From positions 1 through 64,000 of the forward strand of contig JAFXFC010000010.1 of the NCBI GenBank assembly GCA_017513525.1: a stretch of 64,000 nucleotides of DNA, in the 5' to 3' direction. Positions 40,080 to 50,033 of this stretch are shown piece by piece. The stretch is from Clostridia bacterium (lineage in GTDB: Bacteria; Bacillota; Clostridia; Oscillospirales; Acutalibacteraceae). The notes below the pieces were generated by a model. The model made no database searches and had not been told where the DNA came from. It was given only the letters and a program-made list of their open reading frames with translations. Positions within the stretch are counted from its first letter, which is position 1. Every line of letters starts with the position of its first letter. Both the position numbers and the translations under genes were made by a program.

Positions 40080-43000
40080 ATGTCTTGCTATTCTAATTTA
40101 TTCAGCACATCTTCTGAATACCAAAGCATAAAAATCAATACAGAAAAAGGCAGATATCCTATTGGTGTTTTAGGTCTTCCTCCTACACCTAAAGCCTTTC
40201 TGATACACACACTGTGCGAAGATTACCCGCACGGTGCTGTTGTTTTGGTCCCCGACGAAGCAACAGGTGAAAAATTATATACCGATCTCAGTGTTTTAGG
40301 TTCAAAATGCGTAACATATCCTGCAAGAGATTTTAATTTTCACAGCGTTGAAACAGGAAGCCATGAATATGAACAGAAAAGAATAGGTGCTCTTTCAAAA
40401 ATGATTTCGGGAGAGTGTAATATTCTCATTTTAAGCGTTGAAGCGGCAATGCAGAGAACTCTTCCGAAGAAGGAGCTTATAGAAAGAACCTTCACTCTTG
40501 AGCCCTCACAGGAAATATCAACAGAGGAAATAAGAGAAAAACTTGTAAAATGCGGTTACAGTGCCTGTGAAATGGTAGAGGGCGCGGGACAGTTTTCCCT
40601 GAGAGGCGGTATTCTCGATATATTCCCTTGTAATCTTGATAACCCCATAAGAATAGAATTCTGGGGCGACGAAATAGATACAATATCTCAATTTGATATT
40701 ATTTCTCAGAGAAGAACCGAAACAGTTGATAAAATTTCGTTAGCACCCGTTACAGAAATTCTTTTTGACGATACCGAAATCTTAGCCGATAAGCTAAGCT
40801 TATTAAAAAAGGGACTCCGTACAAAAAACGCAGATAAAGTAAAAGAATTTCTTTCAAGAGATGAAGAGCTTTCAAGAAACAGAATACTTCCGGGGTGCTG
40901 TGACAAGTATCTTCCGCTTGCATATGAAAAAGCCGAAACTCCGCTTGACTATTTCCCCGAAAAGCTTCTTTTCGTTTGTGAAACATCGGGTGTAAAAGAG
41001 AGAGGCACCTCACAGGAAAAGCTTTCAAACGAAGAAATAAAAGAGCTGTTTTCAGACGGCGTTTTATGTAAAGGGCTTGACGGCTATTATTCTCCCTTTT
41101 CTGAAATTACAGACCGCTATTTAACAAGTAAAACCGTATATATTGACAACTTCGCAAGAGGCAGCTTTGACACTCCCGTAAAAGACCTTATAACTTATCA
41201 TATAAATCAGATCTCAGCATGGGACGGCTCATATAAGCTTCTTCTTGAGGATATTTCATATCCCGTTAAAAACAAATACACCGTTCTTGTATTTGCAGGC
41301 ACGGAAAAAGCAGGCGAAGGTCTTTTAGAAGAACTGGCAGACGATGAATTCCCTGCACTTCTTTGCAAAAAAACTCCCGAAGTAATACAGAAAGGGTATA
41401 TAAATATTCTACCGGGTGCTCTTAATGCAGGTATTGACTTTCCGGGAGAAAAGCTTCTTGTTGTAAGCTACGGCAGACACGCAAAAGCGGCAAGAAAATC
41501 AGTAAAAAAATATCAGAAAAATAAAAACTCATTTAACTCCCTTGAAGAGCTTCATGTGGGTGACTATGTTGTTCACGCGACTAACGGTATCGGTATTTTT
41601 GACGGCATCCATAAGGTTCAGATGGAGGGAGTCACAAAGGATTATATAAAAATCAAGTATGCAAAAGGCGATATTCTTTATGTGCCCGTTACTAAACTTG
41701 AACTTGTAACAAAATATGTAGGACCGCACGAAGAGGATTCTTCAAGAACGGTAAAAATAAACCGTCTTGGTGCAGGTGACTGGGAAAAGACAAAATCCCG
41801 TGTCAGAGGCGCGGTAAAGGATATTGCGGCTGATCTTATAAAGCTTTATGCACAAAGGCAGAATACTCCGGGATACTCATTTTCTCCCGATATTGATATG
41901 CAAAACGATTTTGAACGCCGTTTTGAATTTGAGGAAACCGATGATCAGCTCAGAAGCGTAGATGAAATAAAATATGATATGGAAAAATCCTGTCCTATGG
42001 ACAGACTTTTATGCGGAGATGTTGGCTTCGGAAAAACCGAGGTCGCGCTTCGTGCTGCCTTTAAGTGCATCTGCGACGGAAAACAGGTTGCTTTTCTTGT
42101 ACCGACAACTATATTGGCACTTCAGCATTACAGAACGATACTTCACCGCTTTGAGGGATTTCCTATTGAAGCAGAAATGCTCTGCCGTTTCAGATCACCT
42201 AAACAACAGAAAGAAATAATCAAAAAATTAAAAGCAGGTGCCGTTGATATTGTTGCAGGTACACACCGTATCATTTCAAAGGATGTTGAATTTAAGGATC
42301 TCGGACTTCTGATAGTTGACGAGGAACAGCGTTTCGGTGTGCTTCAGAAAGAAAAATTAAAAGAAAAGTTCCCCACTGTGGATGTTCTGACACTATCAGC
42401 AACACCTATCCCCAGAACTCTCAATCTTGCCCTTTCGGGAATAAGAGATCTTTCGGTAATAGAAGAAGCTCCCATGGACAGATATCCCGTTCAGACTTAT
42501 GTCATTGAGCACGATATGGGTATTATTTCTCAGGCAATCGCAAAAGAGCTTCGCCGAGGCGGACAGGTTTATTATCTTCACAACAATATAAGCGATATTA
42601 CCGATACGGCAGCCTCATTAAAAGAGTTTTTCCCTGATGCCGAAATCGCAGTGGCTCACGGAAAAATGCAGGAGGATGAGTTATCCGATGTATGGAAGCG
42701 GCTTACAGAGGGCGATATTGATATACTCGTTTGCACGACTATTATTGAAACAGGTGTTGATATTCCGAATGCCAATACTCTTATAATTGAAAACGCCGAC
42801 AGAATGGGACTTTCACAGCTTCATCAGTTAAGAGGAAGAGTAGGTCGTTCCACCAGAAGAGCAAGTGCATACTGTACCTTCACAAGAGATAAGCAGCTCT
42901 CTGAAATCGCAGAACGCCGTCTTTCTGCCATAAGAGAATTTACTCAGTTCGGTTCAGGCTTTAAGATTGCAATGAGAGATCTTGAAATAAGAGGTGCGGG

Positions 43001-43565
43001 TAATCTCTTAGGTGCAAAGCAACACGGGCATCTGGAATCCGTCGGCTACGATATGTATATGCAGCTTCTCAGTGAAGCCATAGAAATTCTTAAAAACGGT
43101 GAAGAAAACTATGTTCCCAAAATTACCTGTCAGGTCGATATCCAGATAGACGCATTTATTCCCGACAACTTTATTTCAAGCTATCCGCAGAGAATTGCCA
43201 TTTATAAGCGCATTGCAGATATTCATACACAGGATGACGCTTCCGATGTTCTTGACGAGCTTATTGACCGTTACGGCGAGCCGCCCGAATGCGTATTGGG
43301 GCTTATAAAGGTTTCTCTTCTCAGAAACTGGGCCGCCGACAGCGGTATATATGAGATAAGCCAGAAAGGAAATTCACTTCTTCTTTATGTAAATCAGATA
43401 GACAAAGAAATTTTAAGTAAGCTTTCAGTTATGAAAGGAAGAGTTATGGCTAACGCTTCAACAAGACCTTATTATTCCGTAAGACTGAAGGATATACACT
43501 CTCCTATTGCTACACTTGAAGAAATTATAAGTGCACTCAGCACAAAAAACAATACCGCAGAATAA
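40080..43565 (+). CDS. mfd: Transcription-repair coupling factor Mfd
   Basis: 1161 residues, normal length. Mfd displaces RNA polymerase stalled at DNA lesions and recruits UvrA. The UvrB-homology part contains GAGQFSLRGGILDIFPCN near 165; the RNA-polymerase-interacting domain contains VHATNGIGIFDGIHKV near 500. The RecG-like motor has Walker A CGDVGFGKTEVALRA near 645, VDEEQRFGV near 745, TLSATPIPRTL and the TRG region HQLRGRVGRS. The C-terminal D7 domain is present. It starts 4 bases after pth without a strong ribosome binding site. Confidence 0.97.
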   Translation: MSCYSNLFSTSSEYQSIKINTEKGRYPIGVLGLPPTPKAFLIHTLCEDYPHGAVVLVPDEATGEKLYTDLSVLGSKCVTYPARDFNFHSVETGSHEYEQKRIGALSKMISGECNILILSVEAAMQRTLPKKELIERTFTLEPSQEISTEEIREKLVKCGYSACEMVEGAGQFSLRGGILDIFPCNLDNPIRIEFWGDEIDTISQFDIISQRRTETVDKISLAPVTEILFDDTEILADKLSLLKKGLRTKNADKVKEFLSRDEELSRNRILPGCCDKYLPLAYEKAETPLDYFPEKLLFVCETSGVKERGTSQEKLSNEEIKELFSDGVLCKGLDGYYSPFSEITDRYLTSKTVYIDNFARGSFDTPVKDLITYHINQISAWDGSYKLLLEDISYPVKNKYTVLVFAGTEKAGEGLLEELADDEFPALLCKKTPEVIQKGYINILPGALNAGIDFPGEKLLVVSYGRHAKAARKSVKKYQKNKNSFNSLEELHVGDYVVHATNGIGIFDGIHKVQMEGVTKDYIKIKYAKGDILYVPVTKLELVTKYVGPHEEDSSRTVKINRLGAGDWEKTKSRVRGAVKDIAADLIKLYAQRQNTPGYSFSPDIDMQNDFERRFEFEETDDQLRSVDEIKYDMEKSCPMDRLLCGDVGFGKTEVALRAAFKCICDGKQVAFLVPTTILALQHYRTILHRFEGFPIEAEMLCRFRSPKQQKEIIKKLKAGAVDIVAGTHRIISKDVEFKDLGLLIVDEEQRFGVLQKEKLKEKFPTVDVLTLSATPIPRTLNLALSGIRDLSVIEEAPMDRYPVQTYVIEHDMGIISQAIAKELRRGGQVYYLHNNISDITDTAASLKEFFPDAEIAVAHGKMQEDELSDVWKRLTEGDIDILVCTTIIETGVDIPNANTLIIENADRMGLSQLHQLRGRVGRSTRRASAYCTFTRDKQLSEIAERRLSAIREFTQFGSGFKIAMRDLEIRGAGNLLGAKQHGHLESVGYDMYMQLLSEAIEILKNGEENYVPKITCQVDIQIDAFIPDNFISSYPQRIAIYKRIADIHTQDDASDVLDELIDRYGEPPECVLGLIKVSLLRNWAADSGIYEISQKGNSLLLYVNQIDKEILSKLSVMKGRVMANASTRPYYSVRLKDIHSPIATLEEIISALSTKNNTAE

Positions 43566-43568
43566 TTT

Positions 43569-45710
43569 ATGAAGAGAATAAAAAGACCCTTTGCGGTAAG
43601 TGCTGTCAGTATACTTTTCGCCGACATTATTATGATGCTCGGCGGAAGTGATACTCTGTTTATTCTGATTTTAATATTTTCTTTTTTGTGTACTGTTTTT
43701 GCAATACGAAGAGCATATTTATCAAAAATTTTTCTTCTTGCTTGTTCATTTTTTATTATATCGGGAATATTGTTTACGGGATTTTCGGGAATTTCGGAAG
43801 CAGTAACACAAATACAAGGAGATAACCTAAAAGTTTCAGGAACCGTTTTCACATATCCTCTGAATACAGCAGGTGATTCGGTAAACTTTATTTTAACGGA
43901 TGCTTATATAAACGACTTAAAGGTACACGGAAAAATATCGGTGTATTCCGATGATACACAAAGCTTTATTCCGGGTGATAAAATATCCTTTGTTGCAGAT
44001 TCCGTTACCGATAACACTTCTGACGGAATATATAAATATCATTCTCTGTCTGATAAAACTTATCTTCTGGCTTTCGCATATAACGGTATTACGCTGACAG
44101 AAACACATTCTGAAAACAATATTTATACAAAAATACTTTCCCTGCGGAAATGGACAACTGACAAATTTTTCAGCAATTTACCCGAAGAGACCGCCGCCGT
44201 AACCACTGCTCTTATCACAGGCGATAAAACTTATCTGTCCGATGAAGTATTGGCATATTTCAAAATCAGCGGTGTTTCACATATTTTTGCAGTATCGGGT
44301 ATGCACCTTTCTTTATGGACAGGTATATTTTTTCTTATATTTAAGCAACGCGCCCGTTCATCAATAACACCCAATCTTGCGGCTTTGCTTTTTATTTTGT
44401 TTTATTTGATATTTACGGGTTTTTCACCCTCGGTTATACGCTCGGGAATAATGCTCGGTACAGTATTTATTGCAAAAATAATCAAACGGCATTCGGACCC
44501 TTTAAATACCTGGGGAATAGCAGGCACATTAATGCTCCTGTCAAATCCGTTTCTTGCAGGCAATGTATCATTTTTACTTTCATACCTTGCTGTTTTCGCA
44601 ATAATTTTCTCATCACAATACATTTTGCCGCTACCCTTTAACGAAAAAACAAAATTCATTTTTGTCAAGAATAAGCTTTTAGCTGTCATAAATACATTTT
44701 TACTTTCTCTCCTCGTCATATTAATGACATTACCGATAACAACTGTTTTCTTCGGATATATTTCTCTGCTTTCTCCTTTAATGTCTCTTATTCTGACTCC
44801 GGTTGCAGAACTGGTTATGACAACAGCAGGCATTTCTCTTTTCATACCCGAGGGAAATATATTTTCAAACTCACTTTTTAAGATAATCGAATTTTTCAGC
44901 GAAATTATACTCGACTGCACTGCGTTTATGAAGAATTTTGATTTTGCAGTCTATGCAACAGACATAAAGCTTATTTTGCCGTGGTCCATAATTACAGCCG
45001 CTGTTGTTGCAATTTCGGTTTTAATTCATAAAAACAGAAAAACTACACTTAAATACATTCTCTTAAGTTTAATTTTACTTGTTTCATCTACAATTATTTC
45101 TGAAAGCTCACACCGCGGAGAAACATCTGTTTTTATCCCTTCATGTGAAAATGCGACATGTATAACTGTAAGTCAGGCAAACAAATCAATGATCTACGGA
45201 AGCGGCGGTTCATATAAAGCCTGTTCGGAAGTTATTTCACATCTTAATTCTAAGGGAATTCTTTTAACAGATTATCTTTTTATTCCGAGAATACAAAAAA
45301 GCGAAAGCAAAAATACAGAATATCTCAAAACAAAGCTGTTACCCGATAACACCGTTATGCTTTACGGTGAAAATAAAACTGTTTATCAGGACAAACTCTG
45401 GAACGGTGCTGATATATATTGCGAAACATCCGACTCCTTTTCTGCCTCGGTTTTATATATCGATAATATTAAAATCGTTATATGTTCACTGCCCGGTTCT
45501 GATTTTTCAACCGCTGATAAGCGTTTTTCAGAGGGTGACATTCTCATTTGCAGAAGTAAAATCCCGAAAACTCTTGACAGCAGTAAATTTAATACAGTTA
45601 TCGTTATGACTGACAAAAAACTATCAAGCACTTCACAAAACACCTTTTCAACAAAAAACTCAAGTATAGAAATTACATTAAAAGGAGATACATATGCCGT
45701 TAATAGATGA
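43569..45710 (+). CDS. comEC: ComEC/Rec2-family DNA-uptake channel protein
   Basis: 713 residues. Two N-terminal membrane helices (12-60), an OB-like extracellular part (about 90-175), then a Competence domain with many helices containing SGVSHIFAVSGMHLSLWTGIF near 237 and GFSPSVIRSGIMLG near 283. The last 200 residues occupy the place of the metallo-beta-lactamase-like nuclease domain but lack the HxHxDH metal motif, so that domain seems degenerate. ComEC carries single-stranded DNA across the membrane during transformation. It lies 3 bases after mfd and overlaps holA by 17 bases, the comEC-holA pairing common in Firmicutes. Confidence 0.88.
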   Translation: MKRIKRPFAVSAVSILFADIIMMLGGSDTLFILILIFSFLCTVFAIRRAYLSKIFLLACSFFIISGILFTGFSGISEAVTQIQGDNLKVSGTVFTYPLNTAGDSVNFILTDAYINDLKVHGKISVYSDDTQSFIPGDKISFVADSVTDNTSDGIYKYHSLSDKTYLLAFAYNGITLTETHSENNIYTKILSLRKWTTDKFFSNLPEETAAVTTALITGDKTYLSDEVLAYFKISGVSHIFAVSGMHLSLWTGIFFLIFKQRARSSITPNLAALLFILFYLIFTGFSPSVIRSGIMLGTVFIAKIIKRHSDPLNTWGIAGTLMLLSNPFLAGNVSFLLSYLAVFAIIFSSQYILPLPFNEKTKFIFVKNKLLAVINTFLLSLLVILMTLPITTVFFGYISLLSPLMSLILTPVAELVMTTAGISLFIPEGNIFSNSLFKIIEFFSEIILDCTAFMKNFDFAVYATDIKLILPWSIITAAVVAISVLIHKNRKTTLKYILLSLILLVSSTIISESSHRGETSVFIPSCENATCITVSQANKSMIYGSGGSYKACSEVISHLNSKGILLTDYLFIPRIQKSESKNTEYLKTKLLPDNTVMLYGENKTVYQDKLWNGADIYCETSDSFSASVLYIDNIKIVICSLPGSDFSTADKRFSEGDILICRSKIPKTLDSSKFNTVIVMTDKKLSSTSQNTFSTKNSSIEITLKGDTYAVNR

Positions 45711-46731
45711 AGATATTTTTGCAAAAATGCTGAAAAGCGGAATAACACAAAACATTTTCCTGTTTTGCGGTGACGATGACTATCTCAAGGAGTATTATTG
45801 CGGACTTCTCACTTCAAAAACCGTCGATGAATCTCTTATGTTTTTTAATTTCCATAAATATGAAGACGACGAAACAGACCTTGAAGCTATTTTTGCAGAT
45901 GCAGAAAATTTTCCCGTAATGGCAGAAAAAACCTGTCTTCTTGTTAGAAACTATCCGCTTGAACAACTGAATTCCAACGGTCTTGCGGAATTTGAGAAAA
46001 AGCTTAAGGATATTCCCGAAAGTACTGTTATGATATTTTATTTCAGTGCGGATATGTTACCGTCGGGAAGAAATGCAAAATGGGACAGCATAATAAAAAT
46101 TTTCGAAAAACTGGGATCCGTCGTAAAAATAGAACACCGTACACCTGCAAAAACTGCAAAGCTTCTTGTTTCTAGGGCAAAGGAAAAGGGCACATCAATA
46201 GATTATGATACTGCAATGTATCTTATAAACTGCGTCGGCGAAGATCTTCAGGTCATTCTCAATGAATTCAACAAAGTCTGTGCTTTCTCATGCGGTGAGC
46301 CTGTCACAAAAGAAATGATAGATATTACGGCAGTAAAAAGTGTTGAAGCATCTGTTTTTGATATCAGTGCAAGTATTTTTTCGGGAGAAACTGACAAGGC
46401 ATATAAAATATTAAATGAGCTGCTTCGTCAAAAAACAGCCGCAAGTGCCATAATAGGAGCACTCGGAAGTGCTTATGTTAATGCTTACAGACTTAAGGTT
46501 GCACTGAATGCAGACAAAACAGTAAATGATTTTGCATCGCAGTTTCAATATAAAGAAACAAAATATTCATTCGGAAAAATTTCTCCCTTTGTAAGAAAAA
46601 GCACGCTCTCTTCAATCAGAAAAGCCTTAAATATTCTGTCTGAAGCAGATGTTAAAAGTAAAAGCAGCAGAATTTCCGAAGAAATGCTTTTAACAGAGCT
46701 TATATCAAAACTTGCATCCTGTAAGGAGTGA
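45694..46731 (+). CDS. holA: DNA polymerase III delta subunit
   Basis: 345 residues, family length. HolA opens the sliding clamp ring in the clamp-loader complex. The N-terminal AAA-like part contains FLFCGDDDYLKEYY near 18 and FYFSADMLPSGRNAKWDSI near 112. The middle and C-terminal helices contain CVGEDLQVILNEFNKV near 180 and VFDISASIFSGETDKAYKIL near 222. AAAGGAGATACAT precedes the ATG, which lies inside the end of comEC. Confidence 0.92.
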   Translation: MPLIDEDIFAKMLKSGITQNIFLFCGDDDYLKEYYCGLLTSKTVDESLMFFNFHKYEDDETDLEAIFADAENFPVMAEKTCLLVRNYPLEQLNSNGLAEFEKKLKDIPESTVMIFYFSADMLPSGRNAKWDSIIKIFEKLGSVVKIEHRTPAKTAKLLVSRAKEKGTSIDYDTAMYLINCVGEDLQVILNEFNKVCAFSCGEPVTKEMIDITAVKSVEASVFDISASIFSGETDKAYKILNELLRQKTAASAIIGALGSAYVNAYRLKVALNADKTVNDFASQFQYKETKYSFGKISPFVRKSTLSSIRKALNILSEADVKSKSSRISEEMLLTELISKLASCKE

Positions 46732-46736
46732 AACTG

Positions 46737-47330
46737 ATGCTTCATACCACACGGGCAGTCATTGTAGAAGGAAGATACGATAAAGCAAGGCTTTCTTCTG
46801 TCATTGATGCTCTGATAATTACAACGGACGGCTTCGGCATATTCAATTCAAAAGAAAAACAGACACTTATAAAAAAATTAGCAGCTGAAAAAGGACTTCT
46901 TATCCTCACCGATTCAGATGCGGCAGGATTTAAGATAAGAAATTTTCTTAAAAATATCGTCTCCGAAGATAAAATTATTCACGCATACATTCCCGATGTT
47001 TACGGAAAAGAAAAAAGAAAAGAGTCCCCATCAAAAGAAGGGAAACTCGGGGTTGAGGGAATTGATAATTCTCTTCTGGAGCACTCACTTATCCAGTCCG
47101 GACTGTTTTGCGAAAAAGAAGAAGCGTCTGAAAGAAAGCTTATTACAAATTTCGACCTGTTTGAAGCAGGTCTTTCAGGAAGAGAAAACAGTGCTGAAAG
47201 AAGAAGAAAACTTCTTCTTTCAATAGGACTGCCCTCCCGCCTTACGGGAAAAAATCTTCTTTCTGTTCTTAATACATTTATGACTTATGAAGATTTTATA
47301 AAAAAGACAGGAGAATTATTTTCCGATTGA
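46737..47330 (+). CDS. rnmV: Ribonuclease M5-like Toprim protein
   Basis: About 197 residues. A Toprim fold starts at AVIVEGRYDKARL and continues to LLILTDSDAAGFKIRNFLK near 57-75, with the Glu and DxD metal residues in place. YIPDVYGKEKRKESPSKEGKLGVEGI near 90 matches the M5 signature region. M5 matures 5S rRNA in Bacillota. The ATG at 46737 has AAGGAG 8 bases upstream; a GTG at 46728 lies inside that ribosome binding site. It overlaps no gene but starts 5 bases after holA. Neighbours ksgA/rpsT, often seen with rnmV, are absent. Confidence 0.82.
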   Translation: MLHTTRAVIVEGRYDKARLSSVIDALIITTDGFGIFNSKEKQTLIKKLAAEKGLLILTDSDAAGFKIRNFLKNIVSEDKIIHAYIPDVYGKEKRKESPSKEGKLGVEGIDNSLLEHSLIQSGLFCEKEEASERKLITNFDLFEAGLSGRENSAERRRKLLLSIGLPSRLTGKNLLSVLNTFMTYEDFIKKTGELFSD

Positions 47331-47355
47331 CATTAATCTCTCCTTTTACTAAAAT
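47327..47355 (+). promoter_or_regulatory. Promoter of the membrane-anchored protein gene at 47377
   Basis: TTGACA (47327-47332), 17-base spacer, TAAAAT (47350-47355), overlapping the rnmV stop codon. The 5' leader would be about 15 bases. Confidence 0.75.
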
Positions 47356-47376
47356 ATAAACGAAAGGGAGGATTTT

Positions 47377-47913
47377 ATGAACCTCAAAAAACACAAAATT
47401 GCAATGCTGATTGTTTCTGTCATTTTGCTTATCGGAATTACTGTTTCTGCCGTAGCAACAGTCGGCGGAAAAAAGCCCTCCGTACAGTCGGGAAGCTTCG
47501 AAAATCTTATTGCAGACAGAATAGAAGTGACCTTGGAGAATACGGATTTTACATTAAACAAATCCTCTTCAGATACAGAAACCTTTACTCTTACTTTTTA
47601 CCTTACAATGAAAAAGACTCAGGCTGATTTTTATGCTCTTATAAATAATTTCACTTTTTCAGACATCAGCTACGATAATATAGTTTTTACCGCCCTTAAT
47701 GAAAAAACTCAAGATAAAACTCTGAATGATCTTTTTCTCACAGCCCAAAACGGTGAACCCGATACATTCAAGTGGCAGGTTGATGTAACGCTAAGTGTTA
47801 AAGATGCAGGAAAATACACATCCTTAATAAAAATTGATTACACTTCGGGAATGACGCAAAACACAGCCACACAAAAGCTTATGGAAATTCCCATTACTAT
47901 TACGGTTAACTAA
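47377..47913 (+). CDS. Membrane-anchored extracellular protein of unknown function
   Basis: 178 residues. Residues 8-27 (IAMLIVSVILLIGITVSAVA) form a signal anchor or signal peptide with no lipobox Cys. The remainder is a probable beta-sandwich rich in Thr and Asp (VTLENTDFTLNKSSSDTETFTLTFYLTMKK), ending in EIPITITVN-like strands. No catalytic motif is visible. It has its own promoter and terminator and AAAGGGAGG before the ATG, so it is clearly a real gene. I do not recognise the family; an extracellular binding or envelope role is possible. Confidence 0.7.
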   Translation: MNLKKHKIAMLIVSVILLIGITVSAVATVGGKKPSVQSGSFENLIADRIEVTLENTDFTLNKSSSDTETFTLTFYLTMKKTQADFYALINNFTFSDISYDNIVFTALNEKTQDKTLNDLFLTAQNGEPDTFKWQVDVTLSVKDAGKYTSLIKIDYTSGMTQNTATQKLMEIPITITVN

Positions 47914-47920
47914 AAAAATT

Positions 47921-47951
47921 TCCGTCCGAAAAAATCGGACGGATTTTTTTT
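47921..47951. terminator. Bidirectional terminator
   Basis: TCCGTCCGA (47921-47929) pairs with TCGGACGGA (47935-47943). Eight T follow on the plus strand and an A tract precedes it, giving TTTTTTT on the minus strand, so it can serve both convergent genes. Confidence 0.9.
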
Positions 47952-47952
47952 C

Positions 47953-49398
47953 TTATTTCTTTTTCTTATTCATAACGAATGCTCCGATAATCATTAATAC
48001 CGCAAATGTTATGAGATAGAATAAAACGGGGAAACTGAACTCACCCTGTGCGGCTGCTGCCTGATACTTCTGAATACCGTGTGCATAAAATGCCATACCT
48101 ACCATTGCAGCAGAACCGATTATAGCGAGAGTGGGAAGAACAAATCTCTTTACGGGAGAAACATCCTTTGCTTTTCTCATAAAGGAAATAAATATCGGAA
48201 TATAGAATGCATAGGTTGTAACAATGGGAAGCTCTGAAGAGTCAAAGCTAAACAGACCGAACCAGGGCTTTCCTGCCATAAGATTTGAGCCGAAGAAGTA
48301 AACAAGCCAGAATGCTGTAAGAAGTGCTGCAACAACAGCGGAGTTTACGGGCATATTTGTTTCTTTATCAACCTGGCTGAATATATGGGCCTTGGGACCG
48401 TAGCCTCTGACAGCAATTGAGTAAAGTCCTCTTGTGCAGCCGAGCATAAGACCGTTTAATGTACCCATACACGAAATTGCAACAAACAGATTAAGAATAT
48501 TACCGAGAGTACCGCCAAATACATTTACAAATGCTACATTAGCACCTTTTGATATAAGGCTTTCAACATCTGCACCGCCGGAAACACCGATAAAGTAGAA
48601 AATATAAACAGCCATAATTATAATTGCACCGACAATAAGCGCAATGGGGAGATTTCTCTTTGAATTCTTAAGCTCTGCGTTAATGGAGGTTGCGATGATC
48701 CAGCCTTCATATGCGAATGCTGTTGAAACAACTGCAGGGAAAAGAAAACTCCATGATTCAACGGGACGAACAAAGTTTTCCTGAAGGATAGTTTCAGCTG
48801 CGCCTTCAGTTACAGGATGAAGAAGACCGTAGATAGTTCCGACTACTGCCATAAGAAGCAAAGGAATAAGCTTTATAACTGTGGTGGAAACCTGTACTTT
48901 ACCTGCAATTTTCGGTGAAAGAGCATTGATGGCAAAGCTGAGAACAAGGAGGAAGCCTGCAAGAACAAAGCATTCGGGCCCGAAAACGGAACCGCCCTCA
49001 TTCACGGAAATATACATTGTAAAGCTGGGATTTACGGCACAGATAAATTCAATAAAATATCTTGCGCTGACCCATGCAAGAACGGAAGTCATTGTAGGAT
49101 AATATAAAACGGTCATAAACCAGCCTACATAATATCCGTATTTACTGCCTATTGTCATTTCAGCATAGTCAACAACGCCATTAACCTTTTCGTATTTCTG
49201 TGCAAGCACTGAAAATGCGAGAACACAGAAAAGCATAATGATACCGCCGATCCCCCAAGCCATGATACCCTGAAGCATATTACCGCCTGTGATCGTAAGA
49301 ATGGTCTGCGCCTTAAAGAAAACACCTGAACCGATAACGATACCTACAACCATACATATGGCTGTAAACAAACCGTATTTCTTCTTTAATTCACTCAT
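47953..49398 (-). CDS. APC-superfamily amino acid permease
   Basis: 481 residues with about 12 membrane helices. The N-terminus KKYGLFTAICMVVGIVIGSG, with the helix-1 motif GSGVFF, and a later TAFAYEGWIIATSINAELKN stretch near 235 are typical of the APC/LAT-type transporters that exchange or import amino acids. FVAISCMGTLNGLMLGCTRGLYSIAVRGYGP near 320 matches helix 8. GAGGTG precedes the ATG. mscL lies 39 bases upstream on the same strand and may be co-transcribed. The substrate is unknown. Confidence 0.88.
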   Translation of the reverse strand: MSELKKKYGLFTAICMVVGIVIGSGVFFKAQTILTITGGNMLQGIMAWGIGGIIMLFCVLAFSVLAQKYEKVNGVVDYAEMTIGSKYGYYVGWFMTVLYYPTMTSVLAWVSARYFIEFICAVNPSFTMYISVNEGGSVFGPECFVLAGFLLVLSFAINALSPKIAGKVQVSTTVIKLIPLLLMAVVGTIYGLLHPVTEGAAETILQENFVRPVESWSFLFPAVVSTAFAYEGWIIATSINAELKNSKRNLPIALIVGAIIIMAVYIFYFIGVSGGADVESLISKGANVAFVNVFGGTLGNILNLFVAISCMGTLNGLMLGCTRGLYSIAVRGYGPKAHIFSQVDKETNMPVNSAVVAALLTAFWLVYFFGSNLMAGKPWFGLFSFDSSELPIVTTYAFYIPIFISFMRKAKDVSPVKRFVLPTLAIIGSAAMVGMAFYAHGIQKYQAAAAQGEFSFPVLFYLITFAVLMIIGAFVMNKKKK

Positions 49399-49437
49399 TT
49401 TTGCACCTCATTTATGTAATATAAACCAAAAAATAAA

Positions 49438-49887
49438 TCATTCTTTTTTAAGCAGCTCTCTGATTTCAAGAAGAACAGAAAGCTCTGTTTCTTTAGCTTC
49501 TTCAGCTGCTTCTTCAACTACGGCTTCTTCCTTCTTTCTCATGTCTTCTATCTTTTTGCGTGTATTCATTGCGATACGCATAACAATAAAGATAGAAAGT
49601 GCGATAATAAGAAAATCAATAACAGTCTGAAGGAAAGCACCGTACATTACAGCAAGCTCGGGAGTTACAACCTCACCTGCAGCATCAAGCACAGCGGGAG
49701 CAAGGACTAATTTAAGATCAACAAGTGAAATATTACCTGAAAGAAGTCCTATAAGAGGTGTAATGATATCATTTACAAGAGATGTTACGATTTTACCGAA
49801 AGCACCGCCGATAACAACACCTATTGCCATATCAACTATGTTTCCTTTGAGAGCAAATGCTTTAAAATCATTCAAAAACTTTTTCAT
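49438..49887 (-). CDS. mscL: Large-conductance mechanosensitive channel MscL
   Basis: 149 residues. MKKFLNDFKAFALKGNIVDMAIGVVIGGAFGKIVTSLVNDIITP covers the amphipathic N-terminal helix and TM1. TM2 (FLQTVIDFLIIALSIFIVMRIAM) is followed by a charged C-terminal helix with an Ala/Glu-rich stretch, longer than in E. coli. It is a homopentamer that opens under hypo-osmotic shock. The ATG at 49887 has AAAAAGGAG upstream; the TTG just before it was not used. Confidence 0.96.
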   Translation of the reverse strand: MKKFLNDFKAFALKGNIVDMAIGVVIGGAFGKIVTSLVNDIITPLIGLLSGNISLVDLKLVLAPAVLDAAGEVVTPELAVMYGAFLQTVIDFLIIALSIFIVMRIAMNTRKKIEDMRKKEEAVVEEAAEEAKETELSVLLEIRELLKKE

Positions 49888-49925
49888 CAAATATTCTCCT
49901 TTTTAAGTCAGATTTTAGCAAAATA

Positions 49926-49954
49926 AGTATAACATATAAAAAAAGTAAACTCAA
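49926..49954 (-). promoter_or_regulatory. Promoter of mscL
   Basis: TTGAGT (49954-49949), 17-base spacer, TATACT (49931-49926) on the minus strand, 38 bases before the start codon. Confidence 0.7.
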
Positions 49955-49974
49955 CAGTTTTTTAAGCACATATC

Positions 49975-50003
49975 TTGATAATCAAAAACAAAAATGGTAA
50001 GAT
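49975..50003 (+). promoter_or_regulatory. Promoter of the lipoprotein gene
   Basis: TTGATA (49975-49980), 17-base spacer, TAAGAT (49998-50003), divergent from the mscL promoter by 20 bases. Confidence 0.65.
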
Positions 50004-50033
50004 AAGTATACTCACTAAAAGGAGGCAATAGCT

